Assembly: GCA_024734555.1 (NCBI GenBank)
Contig: JANPWX010000211.1
Coordinates: 186,001 to 250,000, forward strand
Reading direction: 5' to 3'
DNA length: 64,000 nt
DNA from: Trochalopteron elliotii
Lineage: Eukaryota; Chordata; Aves; Passeriformes; Leiothrichidae
Part shown: piece after piece, positions 39,601 through 51,359 of the stretch
Layout of the letters: the number at the start of each line of letters is the position of its first letter
Position numbering within the stretch: the first letter of the stretch is position 1
Notes under the pieces: model-generated
What the model saw: only the letters and a program-made list of their open reading frames with translations
What the model was told of the DNA's origin: nothing
The model's database searches: none
Translations under genes and position numbers: made by a program

Positions 39601-42270
39601 TCTTAAAGAAAAACTCCTCCTAGTAAAGCTCTCAGGATGTCAGGAAAAAGAAACATTTTAACGAAGAAGCCTTTCTGCAAGTGTGTATTGCACTAAAGCT
39701 TAAATAATAATTCGTGCTTGTCTTCAGAGAGCCACTAAAGCAAAGGCACTGTTTCCCTCAGGATGAGCTGCAGACCTAAAGCTCAGCAGTGTTACGTGCC
39801 CTCAGCCCTGAGAAGGCTCAGGGAAGGTCCTGAAGGGTTCATGCTGCCTGCTGGTACCTGGTCACCACTGTCTCAGACAAATTATTCCAAGGAAGGACTT
39901 TGGCACTCTGTCCATCTTGGACAGGCCCAGCAAAACAGCACAGCAAGATGGTCAAAGGCCAGAGTCAGAAAAAAACCCATCATGCCCTGTGAAATAGCTC
40001 ATCCACAGAAACCTACCACTGCCTCGGGCTGGGTGTCAGCAGCCATCCATCCCCACACACCACACTCCCACACAGACATGGGGCATGGCCACAGACTCCT
40101 TGTGCAGCAACCTCCCCTCCACAGGGGCAGGGCTGGAGAGCCCAGCTGGAACAAACCCAGCAACTCAGATGCAAATGTCAAACCTGCCTGTGCTGAGGGA
40201 GCACCGGGGGAATGTGGAGCAGGCACAGCCCTCAGCACTCCTGCGTAACAGGCAACAAGTCTTTCCACAACCGAAATGAAAATATCACTTCCCTGAGGAA
40301 TGGGATATTAATTATAAGCCTACGCAGTTCTAGCAATGCCTGCTATGTTTATTTTGATCCTCACTACCACACACATTGCAGCGGCAACACCATCTCTCCT
40401 TGGAAGTATTAGACATTACAAACCTCATTTAAGAAAACAGATTTTGCCAGCAGGCCATCAGAAAGATAAGAAATAACCTGACTACACTCCAGGCCATAAT
40501 TGTTTCAGGATTTAGCCACTGAAAATACACCTTTTGTAGTCTGCTGGGGTTGGGAGATAGCATCTTCTTTAATCACCTCTGCTCAAGCCCTTCAGATGCT
40601 GCTTAACAGCTCTATTCAGCCCGGGAAAGCACAATTCTGGTCTGTCTGTCATTGCTGGTTGCAATTGCTATTTGTTTCCCCGAGCAGTAAAGAGTTGCTG
40701 TCAGCTAGGCTGTATATTTTCTTTATATTAACTGATGAAAGTAAGATTGTGGGAGGCTCTCACAAGAGCTTATAACCCTTGTCTTTTCCAGCAGCACAGC
40801 CAGGGTTTTGCTTTTGGTTCAGCTCCCAGCCCATGAACCTCTGTGCCAGTAAATTAAGCAGTATCTGGTGTTTATATCTCCCACTGGTCACTGACATTTT
40901 CTCCCCCAGGGCCCAACTAACACTCAGCCTTTTCAGCTCGTGTGCTTATCCCTTGTGTTTTTCAGTCATTGCAAATTTGGTTCAGCATTAGCTGAAGTGG
41001 GATCAATAGTTGAGGGCTGGACCCAGACAAGCCTTTGCTCACATTCACACACTGGGGACCAGACCACCACAGAGCCCCAGGTGGGGCCCACACTGCAGGG
41101 AGACCTGTGTGGGCTCCCCCTTGCTTTGCCCAAAGTTTCTTCCCTCTGCTGTGGGAGGGAAGTGAAGCAGTGTCTGCTGTCCCCCTGCTCCCAGAGCATG
41201 CTCAAGACTGTGAAGTTGGATCTGTGAAAACTGGTGCTGTTTGGACCCAGGACAACATGTACTTACTGCTACCAACCAGCAACTGAGTGGCCCTGAAATG
41301 TGGCAGCCCTTAAACCTGGCTCTTGAGGTCAGGGCAGGTGACTCATGAGGGAAGGCCTCAGCCTGGGTATCTCCCCGTCCACTCCAGCCATCATTCCCCA
41401 GGGAGCTGAACTACTAAAATAATCTGATTAGTATTTTCAAGAATGTTATTTTGAGTGCTTAACTCCAGGCATATTTAGGAGCCTAGCTCTCAAAAAACAC
41501 TGAAATTTGCCTTCCAAAATTCAGAGTCTCTCCTGCTGTGAAGCATACAGGTTAAGGCAATGGAAGTAACTATGAAATCTGGTAGCAAATGGAGAGCATG
41601 TGCTACTCAGGAGCAGCCATCTTTCTGCACCCTTTTCCCTACATTTCCAATGTTTTGAATCCAGATGGACTTCTTTTTAAATTCTCCTTCTGTTGAGCAG
41701 GATGAGGTAGCCACAGAAGAAGAAAATGCCGACTATCCAAGTCACACCTGACGCCAGCTGCAGGCCCTGCAGCAGAATAAGGCTGGGGCCTGTGTCACTC
41801 ACTCTTGGGTCCCTGGTGTGGTGCAGCACCAGGGGAAGGCCCTGCCCGAGGAGAGCCCCTGTCTGGGCAAAGGGCTGAGAGCAGCACACACCTGGGCTGG
41901 AAGGCAGAAGGGAGGTCCTGGGCTCAGCAGGCCACCACAGAGCTTCTGACAGCTCTGCTCCACACACCCTGCCTGGTTGACAGGAGCCTGTGGCACAGGA
42001 GCCACGGGCAGCAGGACAAAGCTGCACCACAGCTCTGGCTTTATCTGAGGCAGCAGGTGACTCCAGCTTTACTCCCCAGCAAGTGACTCCACTGGGCCTC
42101 TCCAAAACCCCAGCAGCTGCAAGCTTTCCCTGCAGGGAAAGTTCCCTGGCTCCCTCACTGTCAGAGTGCAGCAGTGAGCAGCTATGCTGAGAGAGCAGAA
42201 CTGATGAGGTAAAAACATACCTCACTGAGCATGAAGGGGGCTACAAAGCACTTCAAACTGTGGCTGCAAC

Positions 42271-42325
42271 CCAGGACACACCAGGACACACCAGGACACA
42301 CCAGGACACACCAGGACACACCAGG
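42271..42325. repeat. 10-bp tandem repeat (CCAGGACACA)x5.5
   Basis: Five perfect copies of CCAGGACACA are followed by CCAGG. The perfect identity suggests recent expansion. The 10-bp period is close to one helical turn, so each unit presents the same face of the DNA. Confidence 0.95.
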
Positions 42326-42675
42326 CCAGTGGGTACCAGAGAGAGGACAAGGATGGTACTCAGAGCTGCACACCTGTGCCTTGCAAGGGTGCTGCAGTGC
42401 CTGGGGTGAGCAGCAAAGGCTTTGGGTTTATATTTATTCAAAACGGCAGATGTTCCTCTGAGATGGGAGTGGAATCACCACATGGTGCCTTTTAGAAAAC
42501 ACCAGGGAGCTAAATGGTATCTTTAAGGGCAGCAGTAGGTTTATAAGGATGCTGCTGTGCCCAAATCACATGGCAGTGAGCTGAGCAGCCAGAGTTGCTC
42601 AGGGGGGGAGAACAAGGATTAAAGGAAGCCATCACCCACCCCACAGAGAGAAACCCAGCCAGGCAGAGTGTGCTT

Positions 42676-42711
42676 CCCTACCCACCCTCCCTCCCACTCC
42701 CTATTCCACCC
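42676..42711 (-). other. Potential G-quadruplex (seven C3 tracts on +, G-rich on -)
   Basis: The plus strand has seven CCC tracts separated by loops of 2, 1, 1, 1, 3 and 7 bases. The minus strand, which is the GPC1 coding strand, therefore carries G3 tracts with very short loops, a canonical quadruplex pattern (G3 N1-7 repeated four or more times). The plus strand could form an i-motif. Confidence 0.75.
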
Positions 42712-43094
42712 TGGGTGGATGCTGCAAGCCCCCAGTGGCTTTTCTGCATCATTTGGACAAGGCTGAAACTTTCCTCAAACAACTGCCAGGTCTCTGCAGT
42801 CCATCTCCCAAGCTCTTATCTGCTGACAGAGTGCAGGAGACAAACGAGCGAGCCACCACTCACATCTGAACACAAATGAGAGTGGTGGCAAAGCACCTCC
42901 CAGGAGCAGGGCTGGGTTTGATCTCCCCCTGATGAGGAGTGGCTGACAGCCCTGTCTCTGTCTGCTGTTTCATGGGAGGCGTGCCAGGAGGAAAGGCAGA
43001 GGAGATGGGGTGGAAAACAGCCTGTCCACCAGAGACAGCAGGAACAGCACTGCTGGCTGCCCAAGCACCCAGCCTGCTGCCCTCCTTACACCCC

Positions 43095-43122
43095 GTGGAA
43101 ATCTCATGGGAGCAGGTGTTGT
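43095..43122 (+). repeat. 28-bp dispersed repeat, copy 2
   Basis: It begins GTGGAAATCTCATGGGAGCA and ends GGTGTTGT. It matches 27 of 28 bases with the copy at 36599-36626, far beyond chance for one 64-kb window. Confidence 0.85.
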
Positions 43123-44319
43123 CCTGCCCCTGCCCTGGGGCAAACCCACAGAGCCACTGTCAAGTGTCCTCTGGCACAACCTTGGCTGTGCTCCCCCAGC
43201 AGAGTGAGCTCTGCTCCCCAGCGTTTCAGTTCTATACCCCTGCTACTCCCCCCTATTCCTTGGGGTGTGAAAAACCCTCAGATGGAGTCCAGATACATCA
43301 GGTATTAATTCTATGCTATTTTTTTAGTACTTTAGTAGACAATCAGAAGCTACAGTAGGTATTACAACACATTGCAAAGATAGTGCACACGCAGTACAAT
43401 GGCACACAGCTAGGAACAAGCTTGGTTTAAGTAGTCATAAACTCAGTATTCTTGACATGACAGCAGTTGTTCAGGAGACAGCTGGAAAGACCCAATAACC
43501 AAAATGTTTCTAACCAGGCTGTTTCTAAGATATCTACCATTGGCAGCAAAAGATATTCATGGTTTCTTCTAAGTCTCCTTTGGAGAAAAGGTGCAATAGG
43601 ATGCAGAAGGGATAGTTTGCTATTTGCTGTTTAGGTTTCTCTTGCAGAACAGCTCTGAGAGCAGATATCCACTGGACAGGGGTTCTTGTGTGTGACAGGC
43701 CTGCTGCATATCTAATTATTTCCATCAGTTCTTTGCTTTGTCTATATATATAAAGTAAGGAATTTACTTTACATGTAAAGAGAGCATTTAAGTCAGTAAC
43801 TGGACTTTTAATACAGTTACACCTTCAACAACCCAAGAACAAGAGAAAAAGAAATGCCTGAAACACCCTGTCTAAACCATCTAAGGCACTCCAGATTGTA
43901 GCATATGCTGCCTTTCCTACCACCTGTCTGCAGAAGCCACAGCACCCAAAATGCAATCTTGAGACTCACTTCATTTTTGTGGTCTAGTTCTTCCCCCAGG
44001 ACTCCTCGGTATGTGCCAACAATATCTTTCTTTTCCACCTCCCATCCAAGGTCTGGACTAGAACTGTTTGCTTGTAAAATTAGATGTAACCCTGCGCATT
44101 CACCTCAGGACAGACACTGAAGATCGAACACATCCCTTGTTTCCAGAGACACTGCCTCTTGCCACTGGGTTAGTGATGAGAATAAATCCTGCTCAGATGA
44201 TCTGCCTGGCAGTTCCCATCCAGCAGTACATGCAGCCATGCCTCAGAACACCCACAAGGAAAACACCTTTTTGATTCACCACAATGGGAGGAAGTTCAAG
44301 AACCAACACACTTCATGTT

Positions 44320-44336
44320 CCTCCTCCTCCTCCTCC
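44320..44336. repeat. (TCC)n microsatellite
   Basis: About six TCC units form a short homopyrimidine tract. Confidence 0.8.
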
Positions 44337-46399
44337 CTGCCTTCAGCCTCTCATTGTCTTCCAGGCTCACCATGGTGAGAGTGGTTTCACAGCCCCTACC
44401 AGCTGAAAAGGCACATTGTGCAGCTAAGCCTGTGTGTTTTCACGTTTCATCCAAACCAATCAAGAGGCAGGGAGTGAGACAGCTTGCCTGCTGAATTCCC
44501 AGTCCCCAAATGCTCCCTGGGTACCGTGAAAGATGTCATTTGCATTCCCCAATTTCCAAGTGCTGAACAGAGTTGATCCATGCTGAGTACACCTCTGCCT
44601 TCCTCACCAGCTGTTTGCAGCCTTATGCTTCCTTTGTCCCACTGATTCGTGCTTCACGTGTGCACCAACTGAAAAGCAGTTAGGGGCAGAGCTCCTTGAC
44701 AGTGATTCCAGATACTGCTGCCTGATTACTGCAGTGGCTCAGGAGAGGAGATGTGCCTGTATATTTATATAAATGTCTGTGTGCATGCATGTAGCTGACA
44801 CACACATTCTTTCCCTAACTGGTACCTCACAAATTCAGTTTGGGAGAGCTTCTGCTCCCTGGTACTGCCAAAAAAATACTAATTATTAAATAGAGACTCA
44901 GCAGGCCTAGCGGAGTTAAACCATTCCCTAAGTGGAACCAGGTGAACCTTTAGCTGAAGATGCAAGAAAGAGCAAGGACATCAGCTCATGCTCAGAGCTG
45001 CAGAGGGGTCACACACACCCTGTCTTAACAGCAGCACTGGCTTATGTTGGCTGTAACTTCAGTAAATCAGACTAGTGATACAGGCCACCTGCACCTCCAT
45101 TGTGCACAGTCATTTTCCAGAGGAAAACTGTTGTTTAGGATCAACTGTTTCAGTGAACCACAACTTACACATTGTTTTTGTTTCAAATAAATCACAGAAG
45201 AGTTCCTTGCAAGGGCCGTGTCGCCGCAGTTACGGGCTGTTACTCACTCACTGCTCCAACTCCACCAGGGCCCTGGTACTGGTGTCACTAAATGATCTCC
45301 ATGAATGTGCAAGGAAGCCTAGTCCTTCTGAGTTTTCCAGAGGGAAAAATCCTTGTCAAACTCCATTACAACCCAACAGCAGAGAAGACACAGCAGGCAG
45401 CCTAGTAGCACAGGCTTGGACATAGAAGGCTAAATGTTTGCAGCCTAAATGCAGCTGTATGAGCCCCACATCCTGCTGCTTTTTGCAACCAGCAAGCCTG
45501 ACAGCCCAGCTTGGAGTCGGCAACTGTCCTACAGTCCACAAACTGATGGCAAACCTGAATCCTTGTTACACTGCTTTTCCTTGGGAACTTGGCATTCCTC
45601 TTTCAACACAGACAGTGTCACTCTGAGGGACTGCAACACCTTAGTATCTCATCACACTCTGGACAGGACACAACCCTGCTAAACTGCAGGTCTTGTGCTC
45701 TGTATTTACCCCACCCAAAGAGGACAACAGCTGATAGATAACTGTGATTGCCCCAGACCCTTAAATACTTCACTGAAACCACAGTGTGCTTCACCATTTG
45801 GAAAACAACATCTGAGAAGTGGATTCTTTACTTTGCAAAACTACTGGTTAACATCAGTTGAAACATAACACTGTCAGGTCAAAAGGAAAGATAATGGTGT
45901 CTTCCTGCCTTGGGTAGCTCCCATGCCCTCCTCCTCAAGCACACCTTTCTTTGCACCTTCCAGCTAGAAGCAGCAGACTGGCAGCTGGCACACCACTCAA
46001 GATCAGGGCAAAACTCCTCAGCTTCCTTGCCAAAAGTCTGAGCTCTGCCACAACTCCCACCCCGTGGCCTTTCTATTCATTTCTGGTGAGCAGACTCCCT
46101 GGTTTCCCTCATGCCTTTCCTGGCCTATGCCTGTCTGCTCAGCTCCATGAGCTGACAGATCACTGAGGGCTACAAGAGCACAGTTCTTGTACATATCAAT
46201 ACCCTGCCTGTTCCAGAGGATAAGCAGGCTGACCATGTGTGAGTCTCAGCTGAGAGGTGAGGTCAGCAGAGAGCCACTGGGTGTGGGAAGTCTGGCCACA
46301 TCAGCCACGTGCGTTTGTTGTTGCTTTAAAAATCCATTCCTGTACTTGCTTCAAGGAATACCTGGGTTGATAAGACTTCTATTACATTATTTTAGTAAC

Positions 46400-46590
46400 A
46401 GTGATAGTCAAGGGTAGTTGGGTCGGATTTGAGGCCTGAATCCAACCTTCAATTACGATAACAAAAGCAACAGCCTGTGATTAATGGATGTAGTTCTGAT
46501 TCAGTGAATTGGCTGCTGTAAGCCAGAGCAGTTGAATTGGGCCTCATTTGCTAATAGGTGGCATCCATTAATTACCCTCATTGCAGAGGA
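46400..46590. promoter_or_regulatory. Candidate intronic enhancer with PBX/HOX and homeodomain sites
   Basis: The segment contains TGATTAATGG (46478-46487), an excellent PBX-HOX composite-type site, and CCATTAATTA (46565-46574). It also has AACAAAAG (SOX/TCF-like) and AATTACGATAACAA. It is not repetitive. Function is inferred from motif clustering only. Confidence 0.3.
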
Positions 46591-49556
46591 GTTTGTGTGA
46601 GGGCTGCTCAAATGAAGGAACTGCACTGCTTCATGCTCTGCTGCCACAGACCTCCCCACAAAGGCTCTCCCTGAACAACCCTCCTCCATGCTCTTGCCAA
46701 GGAAGAACTTTTGATCTCCTTGCATGTATTGGAGGAACAAGGGACAGGTGTGAGATGGTTTGGAAGGAGCTAGGCTACTGCCTGGTCCTTGCAAGACTTG
46801 CTCCAGGGCAGCTGCCACAGGCAGACCCTGGGAGGAGAGGCAGAGGGGGAAATGCTCACTCCTCATTAGCAATTACTGCCAGCAGCCACCAGTGTAATAT
46901 GGGTTCTGGCTGCATGCTTGTATGGATGTACAGAGTGGCTTTCCTAGCTCTGGGAAAGGTCTTTCCACATGCTAAAGAATTTACAGCCTCACTGGACACT
47001 ACAGGAAAAGGGGAGGTGAAGGAAGCTCTGTGCAGACGTGGCTCTGACGAGCTCAAGCTTTTGCAGCAAGTCTGCAACAGAACCAGACACTGTAACTACA
47101 ACTCCTGCATCTCTTGTCTGCCCTTTAACCACCAGGCTGTTCTTTGTCTCTCCCTGTGCTGTGACTGACAGGCATGTAGCAGGAAGGGCCATCTGCATAG
47201 GATGGGAAAATGCACTATATCCAGCTCCAGGATCTCCAAACTCCATCTTTATACAGAAGTTTTGTGATAGAAAAAGGTTCTGTGAATGTCAGCATTTCCA
47301 TATTATCACCATCTGTACATAGATTGCCACGGCAGTGAGAATTTAAAAGATAAAAAAAAATGAAATTTAAAGATAAAAACTGGTTTAAAGTTGACAGTCT
47401 CGAGGAGTTGCAGTGCCTTGCATCCCTCATCAGTTTTCATTCATTTAATGTTGTCTTTTAAATACACTTGACAAACTCAGATGCTAGGAAGTGCTGTACC
47501 CAAGGACACACTTCTGCCTGTCCCCACAGCACCACAGCCCAGGGCAGGGCTGTCTCCTGCAGCCCTGTGCAAAAACCACCCATGCTCATCACACCCACCC
47601 AGCCAGGGCAGCTCCAGCAGAGCCCACAATTCCCAAATGTCAGAGGGTGTCACTGCACTCTGCTGCCAGGGTGGGGTCACCCTGCACAGGTACAACCAGC
47701 AAGCACAGAGGTGCTCTCTAGCACAGGGGATCAGTGGAGGGGATAAACATGGGATCATGAAAAATGAGACACTGCCTCAAAACCTTGCCTATACACCCAG
47801 CATTGTCATTTTGTGGATTCAACCACCAGTAGCTTTTTTAGCATTTCCTTAGTCAGCTCCCCAAAGACAAAAGGCCAGGAGTACAGCCAAGCAAGTAACA
47901 TGATCACAGTAGTTATTGCAATAGCCACCTTCTAAAAACCATCCTACACTCCTTCATGATAAGATAAAGAACCAGAAATTTGAAGCAGTGACTGCCTGAC
48001 TTTGTCCTTTGTCCAAGGAAAACACTCACTCCTGCTATTTGGAAACACAAGTTGAGCAGACCTGCTGGAAGTCAAACTCTTGAGACAGAAACCAGCCTGT
48101 AAACTCAGTCTGGCTCTGCTGGCACAGGCCAATTTCTTCATTCCACTTCCCCAGATAAGCCCTTCACTAGGGAGCAAACACAATGTAAGCACAGGGCAGG
48201 CAGCACGTGCCCCCTGAAACACCTCTGCTGCTGCTGAACAACTGCAGGGCCCAGCTGGGCTGGGGAGAAAGAGTCTGCCAGGCCACTCCTGTGAGCCTGC
48301 CCAGGGCACTGGCTGTCCCCTCCTGAAGCTGCTGTAGGGTCTGTGCACACTTCACTGGTGTTTTCAGTCCAGCTGAGGCCAAACAAACATCTGTGCTCAC
48401 ACGAGCAGCTCTGCACACAGACACCTACCAACGCCCTGGGGAGCTCTGCAGGCTCAGAAACTGCCAGAGCCAAAGAAAGCAAATCCAAACCCCCTCACTG
48501 ATAGGATCAGTCCCACAGCTCAGGACTGTCTCCTGTTCCCAGGATTGCTCCTGCAGACCAGAGAACAGGGGAGAACTGTGCTGTACTTGTTGCTGGAAGA
48601 GCAAAGCTCTCCTCCCTTACAAGAGGCCTCACGTTTGCCAGCAGCACTGGCAGGTTTTGTTCTAAGATATTTTGGGACTTGCTCATACCTGAGACAAACT
48701 GTTTCTTACACACTTTCCTCTGTGTTTTTAGGTGACCTAGAACATTTGAGAGGTGTTTAATTTCAGAAGATACCTGGATATATTTTGAGATTTTGTCTGT
48801 GCCTTTGAAAGAGTCCATTTTTTGAATTCCCCCTTGATTTCAGGGAATGAAATGAATGCTTCCTTGCCTGCCCACTGTGCACCTTTGGCCTTTTGATGAG
48901 AAACCAAGAGAGAAAGGCTCCATTTCTCCAGCCAGCACAAGAGAGGGACTCAAAGTGGTAGAATGAATAGCAAGTACCATACTCCTAATGATCAGAAATG
49001 ATGTGGTACAGGTAAGGAGAAATTGTAAAACAACAACGTAAGTAGTGGAATAAAAAAGGGGAAAATTGCTCATCATTTGCACTCCATCTGCCTTGAAAGG
49101 CAACAGTGTTTTATTTCCTTTGGTAGAGGAAGGTTTGCATAAAACATAAGCAAGGTTGAACAAACCCTTGGGGTTTAATTTGATTCTAGTTTATCTTTTG
49201 ATCAGCACATCAAACAATTGTGCAGCATTTTCTCCTCCTGCCTCCCCTCCCAGTTTCTAAAAGCTGCCTGAAATATCTGTGTGCTGTCTCTCACCAGGGC
49301 AGCACAGAGCCTTCAACATAATGCCATTATATTTAAAGAGAAGTCTTTGCCAAAATAGCCCAACACAGGGGCAGCCCTAATGCCTGCAAAGGGCTTTTAA
49401 CAGTAGGTTAAACATGCCTTGCAGTTTTCTGAGCCTCTCTTGAGTGCAGAGGTTATTAGGGGAGGAGAAGGCAAAATTATCACCCACTCCAGCAATTGCA
49501 AGAGGCCAATTTCTGCCATCTGCAGCACCAGGGACCCATCACAGCCAGACCGCAAC

Positions 49557-49893
49557 CCAGGTGTGAACAGCTGTGACCTGTCCCCACAGTCCCCAGGGGT
49601 GAACTGACAGCTGTGACCTGTCCCCACTGTCCCCAGGTGTGGACAGCTGTGACCTGTCCCCAGTGTCCCCAGGTGTGGACAGCTGTGACCTGTCCCCACT
49701 GTCCCCAGGGGTGAACTGACAGCTGTGACCTGTCCCCAATGTCCCCAGGTGTGAACAGCTGTGACCTGTCCCCACTGTCCCCAGGGGTGAACTGACAGCT
49801 GTGACCTGTCCCCACTGTCCCCAGGTGTGGACAGCTGTGACCTGTCCCCACTGTCCCCAGGGGTGAACTCACAGCTGTGACCTGTCCCCACTA
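49557..49893. repeat. Nine-unit minisatellite with 36-bp and 40-bp unit types
   Basis: Units begin with CCAGGTGTG (short, 36 bp) or CCAGGGGTGAACT (long, 40 bp) and end in GTCC. By my count the order is short, long, short, short, long, short, long, short, long, with starts at 49557, 49593, 49633, 49669, 49705, 49745, 49781, 49821 and 49857. Every unit contains ACAGCTGTGACCTGTCCCCA, which holds a CAGCTG E-box and, reversed, an AGGTCA nuclear-receptor half-site. Unit identity is high. The long open frame across it (minus strand, 222 codons) is a by-product of the repeat and starts at GTG. Confidence 0.95.
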
Positions 49894-51341
49894 CCTGCAG
49901 ACCAAGCCACCAGTGGAGTCTCATTCTGCTCACACCTTGGACTGCAGTCAGCATTATTTCAGTGGCTACTTCAAAGCAGCAAAGTCTTGGACCTCTCAGT
50001 ACCAGCAGAAATACCAACTGTGCCATTTGGGACAGGAAGTCCAGAAGGAAACCACTCTGTGCCACAAGAACAGAGCCCCTGTGGGGTAAGTGCCCAGCTC
50101 AGTTGTGTCACCACAGTGAGTGGCTCGTGACACACAAGCCTGGACACACCTCATGGCTGCCAATAAAATACTGATGCAATAAGAAAAGGGAATTACATCT
50201 TCTCACCTAATCTTGGAGCTGCGCAGAATGGAAAACAAGCTTTCCAGGAGATTCACAGGGGACAAAAAGCCAGGAAATGTGAATGAGTGACCAAGGACAG
50301 TGCTGTCTCTGTTCAGGGCAGTGGGAGATGGATCAGGTCAGTCCTTGCTATAGCTGGGAGCTAACAACAATCCAGAGTATACAGTTTCACATCTTTTTGT
50401 TGTTGCTGTTGCTAAATCATATCTGGCTTAAATTCCCTTTTCTGTCATTGATATTTGGTGTTCAGCCCCAGAGCCACAATCTCCTCATGCACACCCCTAT
50501 GGACACACTTCACCTTCACCAAGTATTTCTTAAAAAATGCAACTGATCTTTAAAATTAATGCAGCTATGCCCTATAAAAGGCATTATATGTTCAGAACCC
50601 AAAAGTCCTCTCTTCCTTAAGGAGTGTCAGTGGGCCCAGTGAGCAGGGTGAAGCCCAGGACCCCCAGCCCCCATGTGGGCAGCAGCCCCAACCCCTGGGC
50701 TGATTCCCACTCTCTCTGCACTCACTTGCATGTAACAACAGCTAAAGGGAGTCCTCCTGTTCCAAGTGCTTTTGAGAAAAAAGCCCTCAGGGAGCCCTTT
50801 GCTGCAGCCCCCAGGAGCAGAACAGGCTGCTGGCAGTTCCTGGGGTGCCATGGCACACACAGCCCTGGGGACTGTGGGCAGGTGCTGCTGTCCTGGGCAC
50901 TGCTGCAGGGACAGCTGGTGACACCAGCAAAGGTGAGGTGAGCCCACAGGTGAGGTGAGGAGCTGTCCCAGCAGTGCAGGAGTGTTCCTTGTCCCCTGTG
51001 TTTGCCAGGTTCTGAGGGCACCTTGTACAGACTTTTCTGTGGCTGTCACACAGAACATCAGAGCAGTGCAGCAAGCACAAGGCCCTGCAATGCACAAAAC
51101 AGTTTGCTGTGCTTTGTATTATATTCTGACACCTCTGATTTATCTTTCCTGGGCTGGACACTGGCTTATTTTAGACATGCTTTGTTTCCTGTTTTCATTC
51201 ACTTCATACTTCTCATAATCTGGTATAAAACTCTGGGTTTGCTTTCAGCAGCTTCTGTAGATTGATTTAAAGGCTAACAAAGAGCTCAGTGCATATTTTA
51301 CATTTGAGGATAATGGGAAAAAAAATCCTACATTTTTATGG

Positions 51342-51359
51342 CCAGAAGGGGGCCACTGG
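51342..51359 (+). promoter_or_regulatory. CTCF-like site
   Basis: CCAGAAGGGGGCCACTGG resembles the CTCF core (CCASYAGRKGGCRS), with mismatches at the fifth and thirteenth positions. This is a single motif match, and occupancy is unknown. Confidence 0.3.

Larger units (their letters stand above)
33595..42270. other. Intronic, no gene recognised
   Basis: Contents are a three-unit 20-bp repeat at 34.6 kb and one copy of a 28-bp dispersed sequence at 36.6 kb. The minus-strand 182-codon frame at 41677-42225 ends in a hydrophobic run followed by NRRR, but its first codon is GTG and it contains no ATG, so it is not a credible standalone gene. Confidence 0.55.
42326..49556. other. Intronic, no gene recognised
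   Basis: Contents are a C-tract run at 42.68 kb, one 28-bp repeat copy, a (TCC)n run at 44.3 kb, a small CpG cluster at 45.2 kb and a homeodomain-rich stretch at 46.4-46.6 kb. A 195-codon plus-strand frame at 46581-47168 starts with TTG and has no recognisable domain, so I treat it as chance. Confidence 0.55.

Noticed and set aside
41677..42225. 182-codon minus-strand frame ending in a hydrophobic segment plus NRRR, like a membrane protein tail
   Set aside because: It begins at GTG, has no internal ATG and matches no family I know. A hydrophobic run of this length occurs by chance.
45230..45330. Minus-strand frame ending before a GTGAGT donor (…ALVELEQ)
   Set aside because: It is only about 35 codons, no acceptor of quality precedes it and it matches no glypican or other protein I recognise.
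46581..47168. 195-codon plus-strand frame
   Set aside because: The start codon is TTG, the composition is biased and no domain is visible. Frames of this length are expected about once in a window of this size.
49557..49893. Regularly spaced repeats suggestive of a CRISPR array
   Set aside because: There are no unique spacers between the repeats; the units are contiguous, and the genome is eukaryotic. It is a minisatellite.
49397..50065. 222-codon minus-strand open frame with repeated WGQWGQVTAV-like peptides
   Set aside because: It is the translation of the minisatellite. Its first codon is GTG, and the repeated peptide changes frame with unit type; no gene is supported.
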